NCBI GenBank assembly: GCA_021732605.1
Contig: JAKFUS010000040.1
Span: 17,967 to 81,966 of the forward strand
Source: Betaproteobacteria bacterium
GTDB taxonomy: Bacteria; Pseudomonadota; Gammaproteobacteria; Burkholderiales; SG8-41
Length of the DNA stretch: 64,000 bases
Direction: 5' to 3'
Shown here: in pieces, positions 17,512 to 29,552 of the stretch
Layout of the letters: each line of letters opens with the position of its first letter
How positions within the stretch are numbered: position 1 is the stretch's first letter
Notes under the pieces: generated by a model
Seen by the model: only the letters and a program-made list of their open reading frames with translations
Told to the model about the DNA's origin: nothing
The model's database searches: none
Translations under genes and position numbers: made by a program

Positions 17512-17540
17512 AAAAAAGGCGAACCAGGTTCGCCTTTTTT
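17512..17540 (-). terminator. Intrinsic terminator after the tRNA genes
   Basis: AAAAAAGGCGAACC pairs with GGTTCGCCTTTTTT, an almost perfect symmetric hairpin with a T-run on either strand. It lies directly downstream of tRNA-Asp and upstream of ppiD. Confidence 0.85.
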
Positions 17541-17548
17541 ACGATAGC

Positions 17549-17625
17549 TGGCGGAGTGGACGGGACTCGAACCCGCGACCCCCGGCGTGACAGGCCGGTA
17601 TTCTAACCAACTGAACTACCACTCC
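17549..17625 (-). tRNA. tRNA-Asp (anticodon GTC)
   Basis: A 77-base cloverleaf read on the minus strand. The acceptor stem is GGAGTGG with CCACTCC, the anticodon stem-loop CCGGC-CTGTCAC-GCCGG carries GTC, the T-arm has GGTTCGAGTCC, and CCA is encoded. It lies 33 bp from tRNA-Val on the same strand and is probably co-transcribed with it. Confidence 0.96.
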
Positions 17626-17658
17626 AATACATTCATCACTACATGCCGCAAATGCTGC

Positions 17659-17734
17659 TGGTGGGTGCTGACGGGATCGAACCGCCGACATTCGCCTTGT
17701 AAGGGCGACGCTCTACCAGCTGAGCTAAGCACCC
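17659..17734 (-). tRNA. tRNA-Val (anticodon TAC)
   Basis: A 76-base cloverleaf on the minus strand. The acceptor stem is GGGTGCT with AGCACCC, the D-arm contains AGCTCAGCTGGTAGAGC, the anticodon loop TTACAAG carries TAC, and CCA is encoded. Located between lon and tRNA-Asp. Confidence 0.96.
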
Positions 17735-17784
17735 CGCATCCAAACCGGACGCATCTAATCAACGCATCTAATCGTTTATCCGCC

Positions 17785-17820
17785 CGAACAAAGGGCCGAA
17801 TTGTAGCCCAATCCGGCCCT
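17785..17820 (-). terminator. Probable terminator of lon
   Basis: On the minus strand AGGGCCG and CGGCCCT (17814-17820 and 17792-17798) form a stem followed by TTTGTT. It begins 27 bases after the lon stop codon. The T-run is interrupted, so termination may be partial. Confidence 0.5.
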
Positions 17821-17847
17821 GATTTCCAGTCTGAAGTAGTTAGAGGC

Positions 17848-20256
<2,409 letters not shown>

Positions 20257-20329
20257 TATTGTCACCTGAGAGAGTCAAATGAGTGCGTCAAATAAGTGCG
20301 TCAATATAAGAGCATCCAGAGGACAGTTT

Positions 20330-20352
20330 GGGGCATTACAAACCAATTCAAG
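20330..20352 (-). promoter_or_regulatory. Candidate sigma-32 (heat-shock) promoter of lon
   Basis: On the minus strand CTTGAA (20352-20347) is followed after 13 bases by CCCCAAAC (from 20333), close to the CTTGAA/CCCCAT consensus recognised by RpoH. Transcription would start near 20320, leaving a leader of about 65 bases. That leader contains a direct repeat of TTGACGCACT (between about 20272 and 20312). Confidence 0.75.
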
Positions 20353-20463
20353 AACCGGGCATAGACCGGGCGCCAACAGCCCCCGGCGGTGGGGTCACCG
20401 CTACCGCTCCGTCTGCACCGAAGGCTGGGCCAACTGCACGGGTTTCCTGCACCCGCGCCTTCG

Positions 20464-21732
20464 TCAGACGGTTGATCCGGCAACTTTGGGCTGATCCGAG
20501 TAGATGAGCAACGGCGGTGCGTCGCTGAGGATGGTGCCTTCGTCAACAGCGACCTTGATGACGTTTTCCAGCGACGGCAGATCGAACATGGTGTTCAGCA
20601 GCGTGTGCTCGATGATCGAGCGCAGACCGCGCGCGCCGGTCTTGCGTTCGAGCGCCTTGCGCGCAATGGCGCGCAGCGCGGAATCGCGCACTTCAAGCTC
20701 GACCCCTTCCATGCTGAACATTTTCTGGAACTGTTTCAACAATGCGTTTTTCGGCTGCGTCAGGATTTCCATCAGCGCCGCTTCGTCGAGTTCCTCCAGC
20801 GTAGCCACCACCGGCAGGCGGCCGACAAACTCCGGAATCAGGCCATACTTGATCAGGTCTTCGGGCTGCACGTCGCGCAGCACCACCGCCTTGTCCTTGC
20901 GGCTGTCCTTGCTGCGCACATCCGCTCCAAAGCCAATACCGCTTTTCTCCGAGCGATCGCGGATGATCTTGTCCAGCCCGCCGAACGCGCCGCCGCAGAT
21001 GAACAGGATATTGGTGGTGTCGACCTGCACAAACTCCTGGTTCGGATGTTTGCGGCCGCCCTGCGGCGGCACCGAAGCAATGGTGCCCTCGATCAGTTTC
21101 AGCAGCGCCTGCTGCACGCCCTCGCCCGACACGTCGCGGGTGATCGAAGGATTGTCCGACTTGCGCGAAATCTTGTCGATTTCGTCGATGTAAACAATGC
21201 CGCGCTGCGCCTTCTCGACGTCGTAGTCGCACTTCTGAAGCAGTTTCTGAATGATGTTCTCGACGTCCTCGCCGACATACCCGGCCTCGGTCAGTGTGGT
21301 GGCGTCAGCCATCACGAACGGCACGTTGAGCAGCCGCGCCAGCGTCTGCGCCAGCAGCGTCTTGCCCGAGCCCGTGGGCCCAACCAGCAGGATGTTCGAT
21401 TTCGCCAGCTCGACGTCGTCGTTCTTGCTGACGTTGCGCAGGCGTTTATAGTGGTTGTAGACGGCCACCGACAGGATACGCTTGGCGAGGTCCTGGCCAA
21501 TCACATACTGATTGAGGATGTCACGGATCTCGTGCGGCACCGGCAAGTCGGACTTGGCGCCTTTGGTGCCCTGATCACCCTGGGTTTCCTCGCGGATGAT
21601 GTCGTTGCACAGCTCGATACATTCGTCGCAGATGAACACCGACGGTCCCGCGATGAGCTTGCGCACTTCGTGTTGACTCTTCCCGCAGAACGAGCAGTAC
21701 AGCAGCTTTTCACCGCTTACTTTTTCGGCCAT
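20464..21732 (-). CDS. clpX: ClpX, ATPase subunit of the ClpXP protease
   Basis: Unfolds tagged substrates and threads them into ClpP. The 422-residue protein starts with a zinc-binding domain (C13, C16, C35, C38), then the AAA+ module with Walker A GPTGSGKT, the pore loop AGYVGEDVE, and Walker [10 protein letters not shown] further conserved loop, [11 protein letters not shown], is intact. It lies 140 bp downstream of clpP on the same strand and 207 bp upstream of lon, which has its own promoter. Confidence 0.97.
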   Translation of the reverse strand: MAEKVSGEKLLYCSFCGKSQHEVRKLIAGPSVFICDECIELCNDIIREETQGDQGTKGAKSDLPVPHEIRDILNQYVIGQDLAKRILSVAVYNHYKRLRNVSKNDDVELAKSNILLVGPTGSGKTLLAQTLARLLNVPFVMADATTLTEAGYVGEDVENIIQKLLQKCDYDVEKAQRGIVYIDEIDKISRKSDNPSITRDVSGEGVQQALLKLIEGTIASVPPQGGRKHPNQEFVQVDTTNILFICGGAFGGLDKIIRDRSEKSGIGFGADVRSKDSRKDKAVVLRDVQPEDLIKYGLIPEFVGRLPVVATLEELDEAALMEILTQPKNALLKQFQKMFSMEGVELEVRDSALRAIARKALERKTGARGLRSIIEHTLLNTMFDLPSLENVIKVAVDEGTILSDAPPLLIYSDQPKVAGSTV

Positions 21733-21872
21733 GCCCGCAACCCTTTGTCGACTGTTGCACTGTGACCGCCTGATCGGGTGAAAATTCCGTCCCGGAAGCC
21801 CGTTTTACCGCTCTTGATACTTCGCACTCCCGCTTCACACTCCAACGTAATCACGCCGCTACTTTACCGCAA

Positions 21873-22519
21873 CTACTTGACCGCTACGACGGTATCCGCA
21901 CGGCTGGTCAGCACCTTGTCCACCAGGCCATAGTTTACCGACTGTTCAGCAGAAAGGAAGTTGTCCCGGTCGGTGTCGCGGCCGATGGCATCGACGCTCT
22001 GGCCGGAATGTTTGGCCATGATCTCGTTCAGTTTCGCCTTAAGGAACAGGATTTCCTTGGCATGGATCTCGATGTCCGAGGCCTGGCCCTGAAATCCGCC
22101 CATCGGCTGATGAATCATCACCCGCGAATTGGGCAGGCAGAAGCGTTTGCCCTTGGCGCCCGCCGTCAGCAGCAGCGCGCCCATGCTCGCCGCCTGGCCC
22201 ACGCACAGCGTGGACACATCCGGCTTGATGAACTGCATGGTGTCGTAAATGGCCAGTCCTGCCGATACCGAACCGCCCGGCGAGTTGATGTAGAACGAGA
22301 TGTCCTTGTCAGGGTTTTCCGATTCGAGGAACAACAGCTGGGCAACAATCACATTGGCGGTGACTTCGTTCACCGGTCCGACCAGAAACACCACCCGCTC
22401 CTTCAGCAGCCGCGAGTAGATGTCATAGGCACGCTCGCCGCGACCGCTCTGCTCGATCACCATCGGGATCAGGCCCAGACCCTGCGGCTCCATCATCGCG
22501 TGCGGCTCGGTGTAACGCA

Positions 22520-22523
<4 letters not shown>
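21873..22523 (-). CDS. clpP: ClpP, proteolytic subunit of the Clp proteases
   Basis: Forms the tetradecameric serine-protease chamber. Catalytic residues are visible: S113 in [11 protein letters not shown]138 in [10 protein letters not shown], and an aspartate near 187 in [11 protein letters not shown]. The 216-residue product carries a short N-terminal propeptide-like extension before [13 protein letters not shown]. The first ATG overlaps the tig stop by four bases (ATGA), so synthesis is coupled to trigger factor. Confidence 0.97.
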
Positions 22524-23830
<1,307 letters not shown>

Positions 23831-23867
23831 CAAATCATTCCCTGTAAGTTCGTAATCAGCGGCGGCA

Positions 23868-23952
<85 letters not shown>

Positions 23953-24121
23953 GCTGCAACATGGTCCCGAAGCTGCCGGGCACCTTGCCACCTGTTTTGA
24001 GGCCTTTTGCAACCCTTTGATTGTAATATACTTGGGCATCGAGCGACATGGCTTCAGGCTGGCAGTCCGCCGCATAAAAACACGCCAAGCCTTTGATTGC
24101 ACTCTATTTTTTCTGGATCCC

Positions 24122-24934
24122 GTGGCTGTCGACCACTACGAAAATTTTCCTGTCGCTTCAATCCTGCTGCCGCGCCGCCTGCGGCGCCCGATTGCCCTGA
24201 TTTACCGCTTTGCGCGCGAGGCTGACGACTTTGCCGACGAGGGCGACGCACCGGACGCCGAGCGCCTGGCGCAACTGGCCAGCTTCAGCCGTGAACTGCA
24301 ACGCATCGAACGCCATGAAGCGCCGGGCATCCCGTGGTTCGGCGACCTGGCCGCGATCATTCATGAACATCAGCTGCCGCTCGAAGCCTTCCACGACCTG
24401 CTGTCGGCCTTCGCCCAGGATGTCACCACCAAACGCTATGCCGATTACGCAGCTGTGCTCGACTACTGCCACCGTTCGGCCGATCCGGTGGGCCGGCTGC
24501 TGCTGGTGCTCTACGGCGCGGCCAGCGCAAAAAATCTCGAATACTCCAACGCCATCTGCTCCAGCCTGCAATTGATCAACTTCTGGCAGGATGTCGCCAT
24601 CGACTGGCGCAAGGATCGCGTCTACTTCCCGCAGGACGATATGCAGCGTTACGGCATTACCGAAGATCAAATTGCTCACGGCGATACCAGCGGTGCCTGG
24701 TCAGACTTCATGGCTTTCCAGGTGCGGCGCAGTCGCGAACTGCTGTATTCGGGCAAACCGCTGGGTCATATCCTCAATGGCCGCATCGGCCTGGAAATGC
24801 GCACCATCATCGCCGGCGGCGATCGCATTCTGAGCAAAATTTCCGCGGTCGACGGCGACGTGTTCCGCCACCGCCCGGTGCTGACCAAACCGGACTGGGT
24901 GCTGATGCTGGCGAAATCTCTGGCTGGTGCCTGA
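24122..24934 (+). CDS. hpnC: Squalene synthase-like HpnC (hydroxysqualene synthase)
   Basis: Converts presqualene diphosphate to hydroxysqualene in the HpnCDE route from farnesyl diphosphate to squalene. The 270-residue protein starts, from GTG 24122, with VDHYENFPVASILLP, the normal HpnC beginning. Two Asp-rich motifs of the trans-prenyltransferase fold are visible: READDFADE (about 32-40) and NFWQDVAIDWRKDRVYFP (about 150-167). The longer frame from 23825 crosses tRNA-Leu and is not the real start. Its stop lies 100 bp before hpnD. Confidence 0.9.
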   Translation: MAVDHYENFPVASILLPRRLRRPIALIYRFAREADDFADEGDAPDAERLAQLASFSRELQRIERHEAPGIPWFGDLAAIIHEHQLPLEAFHDLLSAFAQDVTTKRYADYAAVLDYCHRSADPVGRLLLVLYGAASAKNLEYSNAICSSLQLINFWQDVAIDWRKDRVYFPQDDMQRYGITEDQIAHGDTSGAWSDFMAFQVRRSRELLYSGKPLGHILNGRIGLEMRTIIAGGDRILSKISAVDGDVFRHRPVLTKPDWVLMLAKSLAGA

Positions 24935-24946
24935 TGATTTACGCTC

Positions 24947-24994
24947 GCACCCCGCCCCTCACTCCCGGCCTCTCTCCCCCAGGGAGAGAGGGGG
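24947..24994. repeat. Extragenic repeat of the CTCTCCCCCAGGGAGAG family
   Basis: CCTCTCTCCCCC pairs with GGGAGAGAGGGG around CAG. In translation this sequence gives the word SPRERG, seen in many spurious database proteins that arise from a dispersed proteobacterial repeat. It lies between hpnC and hpnD. Confidence 0.6.
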
Positions 24995-25000
24995 TACCTG

Positions 25001-25028
25001 CGGAAGACGGTCTGATGACCGTCTTCCG
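25001..25028 (+). promoter_or_regulatory. Perfect 11-bp hairpin covering the hpnD ribosome-binding region
   Basis: CGGAAGACGGT (25001-25011) pairs fully with ACCGTCTTCCG (25018-25028) across a six-base loop. It ends six bases before the hpnD ATG, where a Shine-Dalgarno site would be expected, and no other such site is visible. Confidence 0.65.
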
Positions 25029-25034
25029 ATAAAT

Positions 25035-25883
25035 ATGACCGATCCCCACCAATACTGCCAGGACAAAGCTGCCGCCAGCGGCTCGAGCTTCTACTACAGC
25101 TTCATGTTCCTGCCACAGGAACGCCGGCGCGCGATCACCGCGCTGTATGCCTATTGCCGTGAAGTCGATGACGTTGTCGATGAATGCACCGATCCCGGCG
25201 TCGCCCGCACCAAACTCAGCTGGTGGCGCGACGAAGTCGCGCGGCTGTATGACGGCAAGCCACAGCATCCGGTGGCACGCGCGCTGGCCGATGTCATCCA
25301 GCCCTATGGCATCACCCAGGACCAGCTGATCACCGTCATCGACGGCATGGCGATGGACCTCGAATACAACCGTTATCCGGATTTTGACACGCTGAAGCTG
25401 TACTGCCATCGCGTCGCCGGCGTGGTCGGCCTGATGTCGGCGCGGATTTTTGGTTATACCGATCCGCGCACACTTGAATACGCAGCAGACCTCGGCCTCG
25501 CCTTTCAACTCACCAACATCATCCGCGATGTCGGCGAGGACGCGCGGCGCAACCGCGTCTACCTGCCGCTGGATGAACTGGCCAAAGCCGGCCTCGATGC
25601 CACCAAAATCGTCCACGGCAACGCGCAGCAGGAACACAGCGCGGCGTTCCGGCAATTGATGGAACAGCAGGTCGCGCGCGCACTGGCCACCTACGAACTG
25701 GCCTTTACCAAACTGCCTCAGCAGGACCGCAAAGCGCAGATCCCCGGCATCATCATGGCCGCGATCTACCGCACCCTGCTCGAAGAAATCCGCGCCGACG
25801 GCTGCCGGGTGCTGACCCATCGCACGTCGCTGACGCCGGTGCGCAAACTGTGGATTGCGTGGAAGACCTGGTTGAAGGGATGA
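25035..25883 (+). CDS. hpnD: Presqualene diphosphate synthase HpnD
   Basis: Joins two farnesyl diphosphates to give presqualene diphosphate, the first step of the HpnCDE pathway. From ATG 25035 it has 282 residues. The two Asp-rich substrate motifs are REVDDVVDE and NIIRDVGEDARRNRVYLP, with the preceding helix RVAGVVGLMSARIFGY typical of HpnD. An in-frame GTG at 24927 overlapping the hpnC stop would add 36 residues, but those are encoded by the dispersed repeat, so ATG 25035 is preferred. A hairpin lies directly before it. Confidence 0.9.
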   Translation: MTDPHQYCQDKAAASGSSFYYSFMFLPQERRRAITALYAYCREVDDVVDECTDPGVARTKLSWWRDEVARLYDGKPQHPVARALADVIQPYGITQDQLITVIDGMAMDLEYNRYPDFDTLKLYCHRVAGVVGLMSARIFGYTDPRTLEYAADLGLAFQLTNIIRDVGEDARRNRVYLPLDELAKAGLDATKIVHGNAQQEHSAAFRQLMEQQVARALATYELAFTKLPQQDRKAQIPGIIMAAIYRTLLEEIRADGCRVLTHRTSLTPVRKLWIAWKTWLKG

Positions 25884-25945
25884 GGATTGAGGCACAAAAG
25901 CCATTACTGCGGCGATTTTCAATCCTCACTCCTCAATCCTCGCTC
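25884..25945. repeat. GATTGAGGA-type repeat, inverted pair
   Basis: GGATGAGGATTGAGG at the left and TCAATCCTCACTCCTCAATCCTC at the right face each other and can pair imperfectly. The same words occur at 8845-8884 inside yejF and at 50401-50440. It fills the gap between hpnD and the SDR gene. Confidence 0.65.
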
Positions 25946-25974
25946 ATCACTATTTTTAAAAAGGAGCGCTGCTG

Positions 25975-26730
25975 ATGGATTTACAACTGCGCGACAAGAC
26001 TGCGTTGGTCACCGGCGCCAGCCAGGGCATCGGCCGCGCCATTGCCAAAATGCTCGCGGCCGAAGGCGTCAAAGTCTGCATCGCCGCACGGCGGCGCGAT
26101 CTGCTTGAAGCACTGGCGCAGGAAATCACTGCGGCCGGCGGAGTAGCGCCGGCCATCATTGAAACCGACATCATGCAGGACGGTGCGCCGCAGCGACTCG
26201 CCGATGCCGCGCGTGCGGCGCTGGGCCATGTCGACATCCTCATCAACAGCGCCGGCGGCAGCCGTCCGGCGATCCCGATCGATGCCCCCGAGGAAGAATG
26301 GGACAGCGTGATCACGCTGAATTTCACCCGCGTGCGGCAACTGACCCACGCCGTGCTGCCCGGCATGATCAAGGGCCGCTGGGGCCGCGTCATCAACATC
26401 TCCGGCAAATCCGAACCCGATGCGCTGCTCGCCGCAAGCCCGGCCAAGGCCGCGGTGCACGCCTGGTCCAAAGGGTTGTCGCGTGAAGTCGGCAAACACG
26501 GCATCACGATCAACTGCATCCCGCCGGGACGCATCATGAGTGAACAGATCCGGCGCAAATATTCGGATGAATTCCGCGCCAAAGAGTCCGCGCACGACAT
26601 TCCGGTCGGCCGTTACGGCGAACCCGAGGAACTCGCGGCGCTGGCGGTGTTCCTGTCCTCGCCGCTCGCCTCGTTCATCACCGGCACGCTGATGCCGGTC
26701 GACGGCGGCATGCGCCGCTTTGCCTTCTGA
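25975..26730 (+). CDS. SDR-family oxidoreductase lacking the catalytic tyrosine
   Basis: A 251-residue Rossmann-fold protein annotated by fold as a 3-oxoacyl-ACP-reductase-like SDR. The cofactor loop TGASQGIG is at 13-20, NSAGG at 91-95, the usual catalytic serine is S143, and K158 is kept. The tyrosine that should lie four residues before the lysine is A154 (AASPAK). Normal oxidoreductase chemistry is therefore doubtful unless another residue substitutes. The rest is well conserved, including INCIPPGRI and PVDGG at the C terminus. GGAG lies eight bases before the ATG. Followed after 13 bp by a small monooxygenase-like gene. Confidence 0.85.
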   Translation: MDLQLRDKTALVTGASQGIGRAIAKMLAAEGVKVCIAARRRDLLEALAQEITAAGGVAPAIIETDIMQDGAPQRLADAARAALGHVDILINSAGGSRPAIPIDAPEEEWDSVITLNFTRVRQLTHAVLPGMIKGRWGRVINISGKSEPDALLAASPAKAAVHAWSKGLSREVGKHGITINCIPPGRIMSEQIRRKYSDEFRAKESAHDIPVGRYGEPEELAALAVFLSSPLASFITGTLMPVDGGMRRFAF

Positions 26731-26743
26731 ACAAGCTACGCCA

Positions 26744-27088
26744 ATGATCGCAATCATTTTCGAAGTATGGCCCGCCGCCGGCCGCAAGCAGGAATACCTG
26801 GACCTCGCCGCCAGCCTGCGCCCCTTGCTGGAACAGATCGACGGCTTTATTTCCATCGAGCGTTTCGAGAGTCTGAGTGAACCGGGGAAAATGCTGTCGT
26901 TGTCAGTGTTCCGCGACGAAGCAGCAGTCGCCCGCTGGCGCGCACTGGAACAGCATCGCGGTGCGCAGGCGCGCGGACGCGCGGGGATTTTCCGCGATTA
27001 CCGGTTGCGCGTCGCCGGCGTCATTCGCGATTACGGCATGACCGAGCGCGCGCAGGCACCAGCAGACAGTCGCAACATCCACGACTGA
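26744..27088 (+). CDS. Small ABM-fold monooxygenase-like protein
   Basis: A 114-residue protein of the antibiotic-biosynthesis-monooxygenase/stress-response dimeric alpha-beta barrel type. The start MIAIIFEVWPAAGRKQEYLD and the core IDGFISIERFESLSEPGKMLSLSVF match this fold, whose members include quinol oxygenases and simple dimeric proteins of unknown task. The start is ATG 26744; the longer frame from 26720 would overlap the end of the SDR gene. It is likely in the same operon as the SDR. Confidence 0.8.
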   Translation: MIAIIFEVWPAAGRKQEYLDLAASLRPLLEQIDGFISIERFESLSEPGKMLSLSVFRDEAAVARWRALEQHRGAQARGRAGIFRDYRLRVAGVIRDYGMTERAQAPADSRNIHD

Positions 27089-27115
27089 GGTCCGTCTTGC
27101 CAGGGTCGGCCGGAC

Positions 27116-28237
27116 CTACGACAGCAATTTGATATCGAGCGCCCGCTCCAGCAGCCAGGCCGCGGCAAGGATGGCGACTGCGATCGATCCGCCGGCGAAC
27201 ACGACCCGCGCGTAAAACCAGGTATTGCGCAACGCATAGGCTGCCGGCAGAAAGACCGCGACGATGGCCAGCTGCCCCAGCTCGACACCCAGATTGAAAC
27301 CGAACAGCGCGGACAGCAGTGATCCGCTTGGCAAGCCGAGTTCAGTCAGCACCGACGCAAACCCGAATCCGTGGATCAATCCGAAACCGAACGCCATCGC
27401 CCAGCGTCTTTCGTTGATCACCGGGAACAGGTTGTTGAGCGCCGCCAGCACCACCGAAGCAGCAATGACCGATTCCACCAGCCGTGACGGCAAGGACACC
27501 AGTTCCTGCGCGGCCAGGCTGAGCGTGATCGAATGCGCGACAGTGAACGCCGTCACGACTCGGAACACCTCCCAGAACGCCGGCGCAAAACGCGGCACAG
27601 GCTGCCACTGCTTCGCGGCACGCATCCATACCGCCGGCAGCAGCAGCGAGATCAGGAAAAGCACATGGTCAAAACCGATCCAGATGTGCCACACGCCCTC
27701 ACGCACGTAGGCAACAATCTGGCTCAGCAGTGACGGCGCAACCAGATCAAACGACTGCTCCGGGCGTTCCGGCGCAAACACCGCGGTTTGCGTGACTCCA
27801 GCGGCTTCAATGCGGGTCAGGCCGCGGTGCGTTGGATCCAGATCAAAAAACAAGCCGTAGCGGATCGTCAGACGCCCGGATGGCTGGCAAATCTCCCCGG
27901 AGAAACGTATCACTGCATAGGCCCCGTCGCTGTGCTCGTCGACCAGGTGATCAGTCACCCGCAAAGTGCAGGCCGCAGCACCGGCGGCAATCTGCAGCCG
28001 CGCCAGCGCATAAGATGCCACATCGCTATGCCGCGCCGACAATTCGCCCCAGGTGATTTCTCCGTTGCCGTCAGTGTCGAGGCCGATGGCATATTCCAGG
28101 TCACGTAGCGCGATATCCCACTGCCCCTCGATGCGGTCGGATCCCGCCTTCACGACGAGGTAGCTGTCACTGGGCTTGTGCGCATGCGCAAGTGCGCCCG
28201 CAAAACACAGCAACAGGGTCAGCAGCAGCCGACTCAC
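27116..28237 (-). CDS. HupE/UreJ-like membrane protein with periplasmic EF-hand loop
   Basis: A 373-residue protein of the HupE/UreJ_2 family. A signal peptide (about 1-19, ending AHAH) is followed by a periplasmic domain of about 150 residues, then six or so membrane helices with the family's histidines (VWHIWIGFDHVLFLISLL, GLIHGFGFA). The periplasmic part holds a complete calcium-type EF-hand loop at 54-65 (DTDGNGEITWGE), with ligands at 1, 3, 5, 12 and glycine at 6. HupE members are linked to nickel or cobalt traffic; for this subfamily the cargo is not established. Starts inside the stop of the TPR gene (four-base overlap). Confidence 0.82.
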   Translation of the reverse strand: MSRLLLTLLLCFAGALAHAHKPSDSYLVVKAGSDRIEGQWDIALRDLEYAIGLDTDGNGEITWGELSARHSDVASYALARLQIAAGAAACTLRVTDHLVDEHSDGAYAVIRFSGEICQPSGRLTIRYGLFFDLDPTHRGLTRIEAAGVTQTAVFAPERPEQSFDLVAPSLLSQIVAYVREGVWHIWIGFDHVLFLISLLLPAVWMRAAKQWQPVPRFAPAFWEVFRVVTAFTVAHSITLSLAAQELVSLPSRLVESVIAASVVLAALNNLFPVINERRWAMAFGFGLIHGFGFASVLTELGLPSGSLLSALFGFNLGVELGQLAIVAVFLPAAYALRNTWFYARVVFAGGSIAVAILAAAWLLERALDIKLLS

Positions 28238-29418
28238 GGTTTTCCGCCAGTGAGTGCTTTGACCAGCGCCGTCAGCTGCGGATCTTCGTGGCGCGACTGC
28301 GCCAGCCAGTCGAGCACCGGCTGCGCGGCGTCGCGGCGACCCGCTGCAACGGCGGCCTCAAGCAGGATGCGTGCATCATAAGGTTCGCGCTGGATAGCCC
28401 AGTTCGCAACCGCAAGCTCCAGCGCGCGCGCCGAATTGCGCTCGACGCGCAACTGGAATCTTGACTCTTCCTGCCGGTGCAGCGTGTCTCCGCGCAATGC
28501 CGCAGCTGCAAAACGCTCGCGCAGCACCTGCGCATGCGCCTTGAATTCGGCTGCCCCCAGCGCCTGCTCCGCCAGCGTCAGGCGCAGCAACAGCAAATCG
28601 GAGCGTGTCCAGTCACGCAACAAGGCCACGGCGTCGGCATGACGTCCCTGGTCAATCAGAAAATCACCGTAGTTTGCCAGCAGGAACTGGCTGGTCACGC
28701 CGAGCGCCAGCGCACGCCGGTAATGGCGTTCGGCATCCCCCGGACGGCCCAATCGGGTGGCCAGGTCGGCGAGCCGCGTCAGCAACCACAACTGACCGGC
28801 AGGACCGGTGCCGGGACGCGCCAGTAAACCGGCCAGCGTGCGCTCGGCCGCAGCAGCCTGCCCGGTCTGGCCGTCGATGTATGTCAGACAGCTTGTCCAG
28901 TACAAATCGGCTTCCCGCGCCCGCATCTGCTCGCAATCGCGCCGCGCGCCGGCGTAATCAGCGAGCACAGTCAATACTGCGGAACGCCCGCTCAGCGTGT
29001 CGTAATGCCCGGGGTCGCGTTGCAGCACACGACCAAACAATACCAGCGCCGGCTCGAAGTCATGGCGCCACTGCAGCAACTTGCCCCGCATGTAGAGGAT
29101 GTCGACGGGCGCATCAAGGTCAGCCGCCCAGGGCCTCAGTGCAGCCTCGGCATAGCCGATGTAGCGCGGATCGCCTTCTTCACCGGCCAGTTCGTAATAG
29201 GCACGGGCCACCCCGAACGCCAGCCCGGTATCGCGCGGAGCCGCGGCAAGCCTGGCACGTTCGGCAGACAGTATCCGCGCCCGCTCATCACTTTTTTTGA
29301 GCGGCAGGCGCTCCAGGACAACTGTATCTTCTGCAGGCCGGTACGGCGCCGCCGCAACTGGTAAAGTCTGGCAAAGCACCCCTGTCGCCACAACGGTGGC
29401 CACAATGAATTTATGCAT
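28234..29418 (-). CDS. Periplasmic TPR-repeat protein paired with the HupE-like gene
   Basis: A 394-residue exported protein. The signal peptide ends near residue 24 (LPVAAAPYRP). The rest is helical and rich in Ala, Leu and Arg with a regular 34-residue pattern, for example LLTRLADLATRLGRPGDAERHYRRALALG and the preceding helices, which fits five to six tetratricopeptide units. No enzyme motif is seen. The overlap with the HupE-like gene shows one operon; the TPR protein may assemble or deliver something for the membrane protein. Confidence 0.8.
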   Translation of the reverse strand: MHKFIVATVVATGVLCQTLPVAAAPYRPAEDTVVLERLPLKKSDERARILSAERARLAAAPRDTGLAFGVARAYYELAGEEGDPRYIGYAEAALRPWAADLDAPVDILYMRGKLLQWRHDFEPALVLFGRVLQRDPGHYDTLSGRSAVLTVLADYAGARRDCEQMRAREADLYWTSCLTYIDGQTGQAAAAERTLAGLLARPGTGPAGQLWLLTRLADLATRLGRPGDAERHYRRALALGVTSQFLLANYGDFLIDQGRHADAVALLRDWTRSDLLLLRLTLAEQALGAAEFKAHAQVLRERFAAAALRGDTLHRQEESRFQLRVERNSARALELAVANWAIQREPYDARILLEAAVAAGRRDAAQPVLDWLAQSRHEDPQLTALVKALTGGKP

Positions 29419-29504
29419 GAATCAGCAGTACAAATACTGAGAATTGCGTAAATCATGACAAAAACATGCGTCTATCGAGGCCGTCATGTTTTTGAGAATA
29501 CTCA

Positions 29505-29537
29505 ATAAAAAAAGGCAGGGCGCGAGCCCTGCCTTCT
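29505..29537 (-). terminator. Intrinsic terminator of the lysine-rich repeat gene
   Basis: AAGGCAGGGC and GCCCTGCCTT pair around GCGA; on the minus strand a run of seven T residues follows. It starts 16 bases after the stop codon of the small repeat gene. Confidence 0.85.
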
Positions 29538-29552
29538 TGAAGCGGAAGACGA

